DNA of 51,980 bases from Pseudomonas oryzagri. Its GTDB lineage: Bacteria > Pseudomonadota > Gammaproteobacteria > Pseudomonadales > Pseudomonadaceae. Location: NCBI RefSeq assembly GCF_020831405.1, contig NZ_JAJHPU010000034.1:1-51980 (forward strand), read 5' to 3'. Both the position numbers and the translations under genes were made by a program. Positions 35,317 through 43,495 of this stretch are shown one piece after another. The notes beneath the pieces are model-generated. The model saw only the letters and a program-made list of their open reading frames with translations. It made no database searches and was not told the DNA's origin. Each line of letters opens with the position of its first letter. Position 1 is the stretch's first letter.

Positions 35317-35973
35317 TCACTTCTCCCAATCCAGCGGACACTCCTTGCAGCCTTCCATGTTGGTGCCCTGGAAGGTGGCGTAGTGGCGGCGTGCGCCGGC
35401 GAGGTCGGCGGCTTCGAGATTGGCATCGTTGATCTTGGCCTCCTGCAGGTTGGCGTCGCGCAGGCTGGCGCCCTTGAAGTCGGCCTTGTTCAGCCAGGCC
35501 ATCTCCAGGTTGGCGGCGGTCAGGTTGGTCTCGTGCAGGCGCGCACCGGACAGGCGGGCGAATTCCAGGTTGGCGGCGGTCAGGTCGGCGCCGGTGAAGC
35601 GCGCGGCCTGGCCGTGCAGGTTCCAGCCGTTGACGGCGACCAGTCGTGCGCCGGAAAAGTCCGCCAGGCGCAGGTTGGTCTGCTGCAGGCTGGCGCGGGT
35701 CAGGTCGGCCCCGGCCAGTTTGGCCTTCTCCAGGTTGGCCAGATCCAGCCGGGCGTGGCGCAGGTCGGCGCCGGTGAGGTCGGCGCCGGAGAGATCGATA
35801 CGGCGCAGATCGAGGTGGCGCAGGTCGGCGCCGCGCAGATCGGCACCCGGACAGCGGCTGTCGGCTTGCAGGCGGCAGCCATTGATAAGGGGGGCGCCGT
35901 CGTCGTCGGCCTGGGCGAGGGGTGCGCTCAGCAGCAGGGCGAGAGGCAGGAGCGGGAGCAGGAGTCGAGGCAT
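35317..35973 (-). CDS. Exported pentapeptide-repeat protein next to exaA
   Basis: The 218-aa product starts at the ATG at 35973 and has a signal peptide (LLLPLLPLALLLSAPLAQA). The mature protein consists almost wholly of A(D/N)LXX pentapeptides (CPGADLRGADLRHLDLRR and onward), forming a right-handed quadrilateral beta-helix, and ends NMEGCKECPLDWEK. It is periplasmic. Similar proteins accompany quinoprotein clusters, but the function is unknown. It is 210 bp beyond the exaA stop, separated by a terminator, so it needs its own promoter or read-through. Confidence 0.85.
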   Translation of the reverse strand: MPRLLLPLLPLALLLSAPLAQADDDGAPLINGCRLQADSRCPGADLRGADLRHLDLRRIDLSGADLTGADLRHARLDLANLEKAKLAGADLTRASLQQTNLRLADFSGARLVAVNGWNLHGQAARFTGADLTAANLEFARLSGARLHETNLTAANLEMAWLNKADFKGASLRDANLQEAKINDANLEAADLAGARRHYATFQGTNMEGCKECPLDWEK

Positions 35974-36057
35974 GGCGGCATTCCTGTAGGGTGCGCCGGG
36001 CGCACCGGGGAAAGGGATGCGGTGCGCAGGGGGCATGGCGCAGCGGCGGTGCGGGAC

Positions 36058-36086
36058 AAAAAAGGCGGAGGCGCTGGCGCCTCCGC
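36058..36086 (-). terminator. Intrinsic terminator of exaA
   Basis: GCGGAGGCGC (36065-36074) is perfectly inverted at 36077-36086, and the minus strand then runs into TTTTTT (36058-36063). It lies about 97 bp downstream of the exaA stop. Confidence 0.88.
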
Positions 36087-36182
36087 AAGGAACCGGGCCG
36101 CGGAGGGGAGCCCGGTGGCGGCGCCGCTCACCGGGCCTGCGCGATGGCCGACAGGTGCAGGCGGTGAGCGGGCGCCATCAGC

Positions 36183-38057
36183 TCAGCGCTGGGCGGTCTT
36201 GGCATCCCAGCTGGGCAGCTTGAACACCCAGAACGAGCCGCCCTGGGCCACCGGCTTGGTCAGCTCGGCCATGTCGCCGCCCCACAGCGGCACCGCGCCG
36301 CCGTAGCCGGCGGTCACGCCGATGTACTGCTCGCCGTCCTGCTCCCAGGTGATCGGCGGCGAGATGATCCCGGTGCCGACGTTGAACTGCCAGAGCTCCT
36401 TGCCGGTCTTGGCGTCGAAGGCCTTGAACAGGCCGTCGCCGGTGCCGGTGAACACCAGGCCGCCCTTGGTGGCCAGCACGCCGGCCCACAGCGGCAGCTT
36501 TTCCTTGTGCTCCCAGGCCACCTTGCCGGTGGTCGGGTCCATCGCGCGCAGGATGCCGACGTGGTCGTCGTACATGCGCTTGATGCGGAAGCCCTGGCCG
36601 AGGTAGGCGGAGCCCTTCTTGTAGGCGACCTCCTCGGTCCAGTAGTCCTCCTTCCAGTGGTTGGCCGGCACGTAGAACAGGCCGGTGTCCTGGCTGTAGG
36701 CCATCGGGTTCCAGTTCTTGCCGCCGAGGAACGGCGGCGAGACCTCGACGCTCTTGCCGTGCTTCTCGCCGGCTTCCGGCTTGGGCGGACGCTGGCCCGG
36801 GTTCTCCACCGGGCGGCCGGTCTTGAGGTCGATGTGGCTGGCCCAGGTGATGTTGTCGACGAACGGGAAGGCGTTCTGCAGCTTGCCGTTGGCGCGATCC
36901 ACCACATAGAAGAAGCCGTTGCGGTCGGCGTGGGCGGTGGCCTTGACGGTCTTGCCGGACTTGTCCTGGTAGTCGAACAGCACCAGCTCGTTGTTGCCGG
37001 AGAAGTCCCAGGCGTCGTTGGGGGTGTGCTGGTAGAACCACTTCACTTCGCCGGTGCTGGGGTCGACGCCGACCTGGCCGGAGGTGTACAGGCTGTCGTA
37101 GTCCTTCGGATCGCCGCCATCGCTGGTGCGCGCCCAGCCGTTCCACGGCGCCGGGTTGCCGGCGCCGACGATGATGGTGTTGGTTGCCGGGTCGAAGCTG
37201 GCGCTCTGCCAGGGCGCGCCGCCGCCGTGGCTCCAGGCTTCCTTCTTGCCGGTCGGGTGGTTCTTGTCGTCCGGCCAGGACGGCGCCTTGACGTCGCCGG
37301 TCGGCGTGCTGTCCTTGCCGTTGAGGCGGCCCATGTGGCCCTCGACGAACGGGCGCATCCACACCTCCTCGCCGGTGTCCGGGTCGCGGGCGAACAGCTG
37401 GCCGACCACGCCGAACTCGTCGCCGGAGCTGCCGTGGATCAGCAGTACCTTGCCGGTCTTGCCGTCCTTCACGATGGTCGGCGCGCCGGTCATGGTGTAG
37501 CCGGCGCCGTGCTCGGCGAACTTCTTCTTCCACACCACCTTGCCGGTGTCCTTGTTCAGCGCGACCACCGCGGCGTCGAGGGTGCCGAAGTAGATCTTGT
37601 CGCCATAGATGGCGGCGCCGCGGTTGACCACGTCGCAGCACGGGCGGATGTCGTCGGGCAGGCGGTGGCTGTAGGTCCACTTGCGCTTGCCGGTCCTGGC
37701 GTCGATGGCGAACACCCGCGAATAGGAGCCGGTGACGTAGATCACTCCGTCGTGGACGATGGCCTGGGATTCCTGGCCGCGCTGCTTCTCGTCGCCGAAG
37801 GAGTAGGACCAGGCCGGGGTCAGCTTGAACACGTTGTCCACGTTGACCTGGGCCAGCGGGCTGTAGCGCTGGGCGCTGGTGCCCATGCCGTATTGCAGCA
37901 CGTCCTGGGTGCTGAGGTGGTCGTTGGCGATGTCTTCCCAGCTGACCGGCTTGGCCAGCGCCGGCAGGCCGAGGCCGAGGCCGGCGGCCAGCACCAGGCC
38001 GTGGATGACGCGTCCGAGCGGGCGGGGAGTGGAGGGCAGGAGGGTTCTTGTTGTCAT
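36183..38057 (-). CDS. exaA: PQQ-dependent ethanol dehydrogenase ExaA, calcium type
   Basis: The 624-aa precursor (start ATG 38057) has a signal peptide (ending PALA) and an eight-bladed beta-propeller with W-motifs. The vicinal disulfide is Cys140-Cys141 in RPCCDVV, and the catalytic Asp351 lies in NDAWDFSG. Residue +2 from that Asp is Ser, as in calcium-dependent enzymes; lanthanide-dependent relatives (PedH, XoxF) have Asp there. The enzyme oxidises ethanol and other primary and secondary alcohols to aldehydes or ketones in the periplasm, handing electrons from PQQH2 to cytochrome ExaB, encoded divergently. The length matches P. aeruginosa ExaA (about 623 aa). Confidence 0.96.
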   Translation of the reverse strand: MTTRTLLPSTPRPLGRVIHGLVLAAGLGLGLPALAKPVSWEDIANDHLSTQDVLQYGMGTSAQRYSPLAQVNVDNVFKLTPAWSYSFGDEKQRGQESQAIVHDGVIYVTGSYSRVFAIDARTGKRKWTYSHRLPDDIRPCCDVVNRGAAIYGDKIYFGTLDAAVVALNKDTGKVVWKKKFAEHGAGYTMTGAPTIVKDGKTGKVLLIHGSSGDEFGVVGQLFARDPDTGEEVWMRPFVEGHMGRLNGKDSTPTGDVKAPSWPDDKNHPTGKKEAWSHGGGAPWQSASFDPATNTIIVGAGNPAPWNGWARTSDGGDPKDYDSLYTSGQVGVDPSTGEVKWFYQHTPNDAWDFSGNNELVLFDYQDKSGKTVKATAHADRNGFFYVVDRANGKLQNAFPFVDNITWASHIDLKTGRPVENPGQRPPKPEAGEKHGKSVEVSPPFLGGKNWNPMAYSQDTGLFYVPANHWKEDYWTEEVAYKKGSAYLGQGFRIKRMYDDHVGILRAMDPTTGKVAWEHKEKLPLWAGVLATKGGLVFTGTGDGLFKAFDAKTGKELWQFNVGTGIISPPITWEQDGEQYIGVTAGYGGAVPLWGGDMAELTKPVAQGGSFWVFKLPSWDAKTAQR

Positions 38058-38239
38058 GGGGGCGGTATCCCTGATCGGTGGTGGATGGCTGCGGGAGCAG
38101 CCGCTCGGCCCGATGGTGGTCCGCCGGCGATGTGCCGCGATAGGGAAGCCTTCCCGCTGAGTCCGGGAAAAAATCCCTTTCGAAACAAGGGTTTGTTCAT
38201 GGGGTCGGAGGGCGGTCGACAGGCCTCCGCGGGCATCTC

Positions 38240-38305
38240 CTACCAAGGGAGGAGGGTGCGGGCACCAAAGCAGAATACTGGCGCTGGCCCCTGTCTCCCT
38301 AATAT
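38240..38305 (+). promoter_or_regulatory. exaA/exaB divergent promoter with motif copies
   Basis: GCACCAAAGCAG (38262-38273) is followed 35 bp away, centre to centre, by TAATAT (38300-38305), a good -10 box for exaB. A second related string, CTACCAAGGGAG, starts at 38240 and could serve exaA on the other strand. The whole intergenic region is 312 bp. Confidence 0.5.
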
Positions 38306-38369
38306 TCCATCAACGCACTCACGTCCCGGAGTGCATCGCCTTGCACCGCATCGAAACGAGGTTCCCATC

Positions 38370-38807
38370 ATGAACAACAAGAAATTCCTGCACGCCCTGC
38401 TGGCTACCCTGGCCCTCGGCGCCGCTTCCCAGGTAATGGCTCATGGTGACGTCACCCCGCAGGCGGTGAACACCGAAGGCCTCGAGCAGCTCGGTACCGA
38501 ATGGCGTGACGAGAACCCCTACCGCGCGCCCTACGAGAAGAATGCCCATGCCGTGGAAATCGGCAAATCGGCCTACACCCAGAACTGCGCACGCTGCCAC
38601 GGTCTGGACGCCATCTCCGGCGGTATCGCTCCCGACCTGCGCAAGCTCGATGCCGGCATCGAGGGTGACGAGTGGTTCAAGGAGCGCGTGATCAACGGCG
38701 CGGTGCGTGACGGTCGCGTGTACATGCCGAAGATGGCCGACTACCTGAGCCAGGAAGCCCTATGGGCCATCCGCAGCTACCTGGAAAGCGTCGCCATCGA
38801 GGAGTAA
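38370..38807 (+). CDS. exaB: Cytochrome c550 ExaB
   Basis: The 145-aa product (ATG 38370, ACGAGG upstream) has a signal peptide ending VMA before HGDVTPQ. There is one haem-binding motif CARCH (Cys73, Cys76, His77) and a probable Met ligand in VYMPKM (about 119-122). It is the periplasmic electron acceptor of ExaA and delivers electrons to the terminal oxidase. It is encoded divergently from exaA and followed after 6 bp by the binding-protein gene. Confidence 0.94.
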   Translation: MNNKKFLHALLATLALGAASQVMAHGDVTPQAVNTEGLEQLGTEWRDENPYRAPYEKNAHAVEIGKSAYTQNCARCHGLDAISGGIAPDLRKLDAGIEGDEWFKERVINGAVRDGRVYMPKMADYLSQEALWAIRSYLESVAIEE

Positions 38808-38813
38808 GCCGCC

Positions 38814-39722
38814 ATGCGCCTGATCGCCCTGGTGTTCGCCAGCCTGCTGCTGCTCGTCCAGGGCGCGCAGGCGCAGGTCCGGCCGTTCGACGACATCGTC
38901 GCCTCCGGGGTGCTCAAGGTGGCGGTGTACGAGAACTTCCCGCCCTACAGCTTCCAGCAGGACGGCAAGGCGCGCGGCGTGGACGTCGAACTGGCGCAGA
39001 AGCTGGCCGACGGCCAGGGCCTCAAGCTGGAGCTGATGTGGGTGGCGGCGGGCGAAAAGCTCGACGACGACCTGCGCAACTTCATCTGGAAAGGTCACTA
39101 CCTGCGTCCCGAGGAACTCGCCGACGTGATGCTGCGGGTGCCCTACGACCGCAACTACTCGCAAAAGCGCAACGAGCTGGGCGAGCTGGTCAACGAGCTG
39201 GTGGTGATGTTCGGCCCCTACCAGAACGAACGCTGGCAGGTGGCCCACGACACCCGTCGTCTCAAGGAAGTGCCCAGTGTCGCGGTGTTCGCCTACCACC
39301 CGATCGGCGTCGAGGTGGAGAGCGTGCCCTCGTTCTACATGAGCTCGGTGTTCGGTGGGCGGATGAGCCGCAACACCCACCACTACGCCAATCCGCCGCT
39401 GGCCTTCGCCGCCATGCGCGAGGGCAAGGTGGACGCGGTGATGGCCATGCGCGGCGAGATCGACTGGATGCTCCACGAGGCCAATGACCCGCAGCTCAAG
39501 GCGGCGGAAAACGCCTACCCGGAGATGGGGCGCCAGCAATGGGAGATCGGCATGGCGGTGCACGAGAGCAATCGCCAGCTGGCCTACGCGCTGGAGAGCA
39601 GCCTGATCGAGCTGATCGGTTCCGGCGAGTTGGCGAAGATCTACGCCAACTACGGCCTGCGCTACGAGGTGCCCGAGCTGTACGAGGGCGAGGTGCAGGC
39701 GCAGGGCCGCACCGGCGAGTGA
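38814..39722 (+). CDS. Periplasmic MxaJ-like binding protein, quinoprotein-associated
   Basis: The 302-aa product has a signal peptide (LVFASLLLLVQGAQA) and is a type II periplasmic binding protein (GVLKVAVYENFPPYSFQQDGKARGVDVELAQKLA, extended by EIDWMLHEAN). It matches the MxaJ/PedG-type proteins of methanol and ethanol dehydrogenase clusters. These probably help assemble or hold the PQQ enzyme. It follows exaB by 6 bp and is cotranscribed with it. Confidence 0.9.
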   Translation: MRLIALVFASLLLLVQGAQAQVRPFDDIVASGVLKVAVYENFPPYSFQQDGKARGVDVELAQKLADGQGLKLELMWVAAGEKLDDDLRNFIWKGHYLRPEELADVMLRVPYDRNYSQKRNELGELVNELVVMFGPYQNERWQVAHDTRRLKEVPSVAVFAYHPIGVEVESVPSFYMSSVFGGRMSRNTHHYANPPLAFAAMREGKVDAVMAMRGEIDWMLHEANDPQLKAAENAYPEMGRQQWEIGMAVHESNRQLAYALESSLIELIGSGELAKIYANYGLRYEVPELYEGEVQAQGRTGE

Positions 39723-39856
39723 GGCGACGGTCCGCCCCGTGCTGTCCGTGAGCGCGGCCATGCGCTCGCCTGGCAGCGTCGGCGGGAACGCGCCGCGCGC
39801 CGGATCGCCGGAGTTCGGGTGCCATCAGCGGGGCCGACAGGTGCAGGAGGCAAGGC

Positions 39857-40612
39857 ATGACGATCCGTAGCATGGGCCTGGCCCTCGGCTGGCTGCTGTT
39901 GAGCAACTCGGCGTGGGCCGGCGACGCCGATCCGCTGCAGTCGCCGATGTGGAGCTTCCACCAGACGCGCTTCCTCGGCGAGGCGCCCTACGAGTTCGAC
40001 GACCGCGTGGTGCTCAGCGCACCGCCGTTCGCCGAGGACTCGCGCCAGGTGCCGGTGACCATCGACGCCACCGCCCTGGGCCAGGAGGTGGTGCGCATCG
40101 TCGCCTGGGCCGAACTCAATCCGATCCCGCACATATTCACCTTCTTCCCCACCGGCCCGGTGGCGCCGCGCATCGCCCTGAACATCCGCGTCGAGCAGGC
40201 CACGCCGATCCGCGCTGCGGTACTCACCCGCGACGGCGCCTGGCACGTCGGCTCGACGCGCATCGACGCCGCCGGCGGCGGCTGCACGGCGCCCAGCGCG
40301 GTGCGCGCCCAGGAGGGTTGGGAGGAACACTTGGGCGAGGTGTTCGGCGCGCGCTTCGCCCAGGGCGACGGCAGCCGCCTGCGCCTGCGCATCGCCCACC
40401 CGATGGACAACGGCCTGACCGCGGGCGTCCCCGAATTCTTCATCGAGCGCGCCGAGCTGCGCGGCGGCGACGGGGCGGTGCTGGCCAGCCTGGAGCTGCA
40501 CCCCTCGGTCAGCGAAAACCCCACCCTGACCCTGCAGCTGGACGGCCGGGACGCCGGCCAGCAGCTGTGGCTGCGCGACAACAACGGCAACGAATTCGAA
40601 GCGGCGTTCTGA
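39857..40612 (+). CDS. Quinoprotein-associated SoxYZ-like carrier protein
   Basis: The 251-aa product has a signal peptide (GLALGWLLLSNSAWA). It fuses a SoxY-like N-terminal domain, with the cysteine of GGGCTAPS near residue 140, to a SoxZ-like C-terminal domain (RLRIAHPMDNGL). In SoxYZ the terminal cysteine carries a substrate; here it lies internal to the fusion. It is periplasmic and accompanies many PQQ alcohol dehydrogenases together with the metallo-hydrolase encoded next. Confidence 0.87.
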   Translation: MTIRSMGLALGWLLLSNSAWAGDADPLQSPMWSFHQTRFLGEAPYEFDDRVVLSAPPFAEDSRQVPVTIDATALGQEVVRIVAWAELNPIPHIFTFFPTGPVAPRIALNIRVEQATPIRAAVLTRDGAWHVGSTRIDAAGGGCTAPSAVRAQEGWEEHLGEVFGARFAQGDGSRLRLRIAHPMDNGLTAGVPEFFIERAELRGGDGAVLASLELHPSVSENPTLTLQLDGRDAGQQLWLRDNNGNEFEAAF

Positions 40613-40650
40613 GCCCGCCGGCGCCGCGCCGTAGCGCGAAAGGAGGCACC

Positions 40651-41589
40651 ATGCGTCTGTGCTGCATGCTTGTGGCGATCTTCCTCAGCCTGCCGCTGGC
40701 GGCGGGCGAGCTGGCCTACGACCTCCAGCCGCGGCAGATCGCCACGGACACCTGGCTGGTGGAAGGCAGCACCGAGAACTTCGCCGCGGACAACGGCGGC
40801 GAGATCGTCAACGTCGCCTTCATCGTCACCGAAGCGGGCGTGGTGCTGATCGATACCGGCATCTCGCGGCGCTACGGCGAGGCGCTGCGCGCCGCCATCG
40901 GCCGGATCACCGCGCGGCCCATCGCCCTGGTGATCAACACCCACCACCATCCCGACCACGTGTTCGGCAACCAGGCCTTCGCCGACGTGCCGATCGCGTC
41001 GCTGGCCGGCACCCGCGAACTGCTCGCCGCGCAGGGCGCGGCGTTCGCCGACAACATGTACCGCCTGCTGGGCGACTGGATGCGCGGCACCGAGGTGCTG
41101 CTGCCGACCCAGACGCTGGAGCCCGGCGTGCGCGAGATCGGCGGCCATCGCCTGCGGCTGCTGGCCTTGCGCGGGCATACCGGCGCCGACCTGGCGATCT
41201 TCGACGAGACCACCGGCGTACTGTTCGCCAGCGATCTGGTGTTCTACCAGCGCGCCCTGACCACCCCGCAGACGCCTGGCCTGGACGTCTGGCTGGCGGA
41301 TCTGGCCGAGCTGGAAAAGCTGCCCTACACCCTGCTGGTCCCCGGCCACGGCCCGGTCGCCACGGGGCGCGAGCCGTTCGCGCAGATGCGCGACTACCTC
41401 GGCTGGCTCGACGGCCTGCTGCGCGAGGCGGTGGCCGCCGGCAAGGACATGAACGAGGCGATGAACACGCCGATCCCCGAGCGCTTCGCGACCATCAGCC
41501 TGACCCGCTACGAGCTGGTCCGCAGCGTCAGCCACCTGTATCCGAAGTACGAGGCGCAGGTGTTCCGGCGCGTGGATCGGCGCGAGTAG
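40651..41589 (+). CDS. Quinoprotein-relay zinc metallo-hydrolase, periplasmic
   Basis: The 312-aa product (ATG 40651, AAAGGAGG upstream) has a signal peptide (CCMLVAIFLSLPLAAG) and an MBL fold with NTHHHPDH (His98, His100, Asp102, His103), a later His in LRGHTGAD, Asp in FASDLVF and GHGPVAT. It is the partner of the SoxYZ-like carrier, 38 bp upstream, in the same operon. The family is thought to act on a compound or adduct carried in quinoprotein catabolism; the substrate is not known. Confidence 0.88.
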   Translation: MRLCCMLVAIFLSLPLAAGELAYDLQPRQIATDTWLVEGSTENFAADNGGEIVNVAFIVTEAGVVLIDTGISRRYGEALRAAIGRITARPIALVINTHHHPDHVFGNQAFADVPIASLAGTRELLAAQGAAFADNMYRLLGDWMRGTEVLLPTQTLEPGVREIGGHRLRLLALRGHTGADLAIFDETTGVLFASDLVFYQRALTTPQTPGLDVWLADLAELEKLPYTLLVPGHGPVATGREPFAQMRDYLGWLDGLLREAVAAGKDMNEAMNTPIPERFATISLTRYELVRSVSHLYPKYEAQVFRRVDRRE

Positions 41590-41752
41590 CGCGGGCGCTC
41601 GCCGGCCGAGCCGCGGGCTTGCTCTGGATCAAGGTTCCGGGCCTGGTCGGGTGGGCGAAGTGTTAAGCCGGTCAACGGCCACCGCGCCGTCGCGAGCGAC
41701 ACTGTGCGGGCGATTGGGCTCGATGGCGAGCCACGACGGAGAGGGACTTCGA

Positions 41753-42043
41753 ATGAACTGCAAGACCACGGTGAATCCAGACGATCAGCACGAATGCTGC
41801 GGCCAGTGCGCTGGCGAGCGCAGCCCGACGCCCGCGGAACGGGCGCTGGAGCTGGAGTGGCGTGCGCAGGAGCGCATCGCCATCGCCGAACTGGTGGACC
41901 AGGCGCACCACCTGATCCGTGAGGTGCTCGGTGGCGAACGCGGCAGCGAGGCGCTGGAGATGGTCAGCGGCCAGCTGGCCCGGGCGAGCCAGCTGCTCAA
42001 CTGGCCGCAGCCGTTCGTGCCTGCGGTACGCGGCGAGACTTGA
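41753..42043 (+). CDS. Small cysteine-containing unknown protein, 96 aa
   Basis: The ATG at 41753 has GAGAGGGA upstream. The product starts MNCKTTVNPDDQHECCGQCAGERSP, with four Cys in a CCGQC patch that could bind a metal, followed by an all-helical, acidic remainder (RALELEWRAQERIAIAELVDQAHHLIREVL). No signal peptide. I do not recognise the family. Terminator at 42098. Confidence 0.6.
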   Translation: MNCKTTVNPDDQHECCGQCAGERSPTPAERALELEWRAQERIAIAELVDQAHHLIREVLGGERGSEALEMVSGQLARASQLLNWPQPFVPAVRGET

Positions 42044-42097
42044 GCCGGCTTTCGGCCTGCGAGCCCTGACGGCGGGCGGTTGCCCGCAGACGAAAAG

Positions 42098-42126
42098 ATG
42101 CCGTTCCCGATGGGAGCGGCATTTTC
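42098..42126. terminator. Bidirectional terminator
   Basis: ATGCCGTTCCC (42098-42108) pairs with GGGAGCGGCAT (42112-42122, one G-U pair), flanked by AAAA on the left and TTTT on the right. It lies between the 96-aa gene and the convergent VWA operon. Confidence 0.85.
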
Positions 42127-42295
42127 GTTTGCGCGTCTGGCAGGGGCTTGGCGCCTGGGGGCGGTTTCTGCAGGTGTTTGCACGTTTCCGACCCGCGCGC
42201 GTCTCCGGCAAGAGGCCGGGAGGCAACCAATCATTGGCAGACGCAGAAACCCGAATCGGCGCCTGATCGGCAGCGCGAGGGCGAGCGGGCCGCTA

Positions 42296-43495
42296 TCAGC
42301 CCTTGGCGCGGGCCGTCGCGATGCCTTGCTGCGCCGCCCACAGGCCGATGTCCTCCTTGCGAATCGCCGCCGCCATCAGGGCGGGAAACTGGTCGGGACT
42401 GCAGGCGAAGGACGGCACGCCCAGCGCGGCCAGCTTGGCGGCAAGCTCGGCATCGTAGAACGGCCGGCCCTCGTCGCTGAGCGCCAGCAGGGCGATGACC
42501 TGCACACCCGACTCCACCAGCTCGGCGGCACGCTGCAGCAGGTTCTTCTCCACGCCGCCTTCGTAGAGGTCGGAGATCAGCACCAGGATGGTGTTGCGCG
42601 GCTCGCGGATCAGCCCCTGGCAATAGCCGACGGCGCGGTTGATATCGGTGCCGCCGCCCAGTTGCACGCCGAACAGCAGATCCACCGGATCGTCCAGCTG
42701 CTCGGTCATGTCCACCACCGCGGTATCGAAGACCACCAGGTGGGTCTTCACCGCCGGCAAGGACGCCATGACCGCGCCGAAGATGCTCGAATAGACCACC
42801 GACGCCGCCATCGAACCGCTCTGGTCGATGCACAGGATGATGTCGCGCTGACTGCGCTGCGCCTTGCGACCATAGCCGACCAGGGTCTGCGGCACGATGG
42901 TGCGGTAGTCCTCCTGCCAGTGGCGCAGGTTGGCGCGGATGGTGCGGTTCCAGTCGATCTCGGCATGGCGGGGCCGGTTGTTGCGTACCGCCCGGTTCAG
43001 CGCTCCACTCACGGCGCTGCGCATCGGCTCTTCGAGGCGCTTGATCAGCTCGTCGACCACCTTGCGCACCACTTGCCGGGCGGTGTCCCTGGTTTCCGCC
43101 GGGATTACCCCGGACAGGGACACCAGCGATGCCACCAGATGCACGTCCGGCTGGACCGACTCCAGCATCTCGGGTTGCAGCAGCATGCTCTTGAGGTTCA
43201 GGCGCTCCAGGGCGTCCTTCTGCATCACCTGGACGACCTGACTGGGGAAGTACTTGCGGATGTCGCCCAGCCAGCGCGCGACCTTCGGCGACGACTTGCC
43301 GCTGCCGCCACGGCGCAGGCCACCCGGCCCGTCGGGGTCGTAGAGTGCCGTCAGGGCGGCATCGATTTCCTGCTGGGCCTTGTCCAGGCCGCAATCGCCG
43401 AGGCTTTCCGCCGCCGCTTCGCCGAGCACCAGGCGCCAGCGGCGGAGACGAACGCGCTGCGCGGCGTCCAGCTGAGAGTCGTTGTGGTCGGTCAC
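42296..43495 (-). CDS. VWA-domain protein, last gene of SWIM-MoxR operon
   Basis: The 399-aa protein has a helical N-terminal part (to about 210) and a von Willebrand A domain whose metal-ion site DQSGS (Asp224, Ser226, Ser228) is intact, with Thr of GGGTDIN and the Asp of LISDLYEGG. It starts at a GTG at 43495, overlapping the DUF5682-like stop by 4 bp. It resembles E. coli YehP. VWA proteins of this kind pair with MoxR ATPases, which remodel partner proteins. The target here is unknown. Confidence 0.88.
   Translation of the reverse strand: MTDHNDSQLDAAQRVRLRRWRLVLGEAAAESLGDCGLDKAQQEIDAALTALYDPDGPGGLRRGGSGKSSPKVARWLGDIRKYFPSQVVQVMQKDALERLNLKSMLLQPEMLESVQPDVHLVASLVSLSGVIPAETRDTARQVVRKVVDELIKRLEEPMRSAVSGALNRAVRNNRPRHAEIDWNRTIRANLRHWQEDYRTIVPQTLVGYGRKAQRSQRDIILCIDQSGSMAASVVYSSIFGAVMASLPAVKTHLVVFDTAVVDMTEQLDDPVDLLFGVQLGGGTDINRAVGYCQGLIREPRNTILVLISDLYEGGVEKNLLQRAAELVESGVQVIALLALSDEGRPFYDAELAAKLAALGVPSFACSPDQFPALMAAAIRKEDIGLWAAQQGIATARAKG

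Noticed and set aside
35317-35973. Quinolone-resistance (Qnr-type) pentapeptide protein
   Set aside because: It has a signal peptide and so is periplasmic, whereas Qnr acts on cytoplasmic gyrase.
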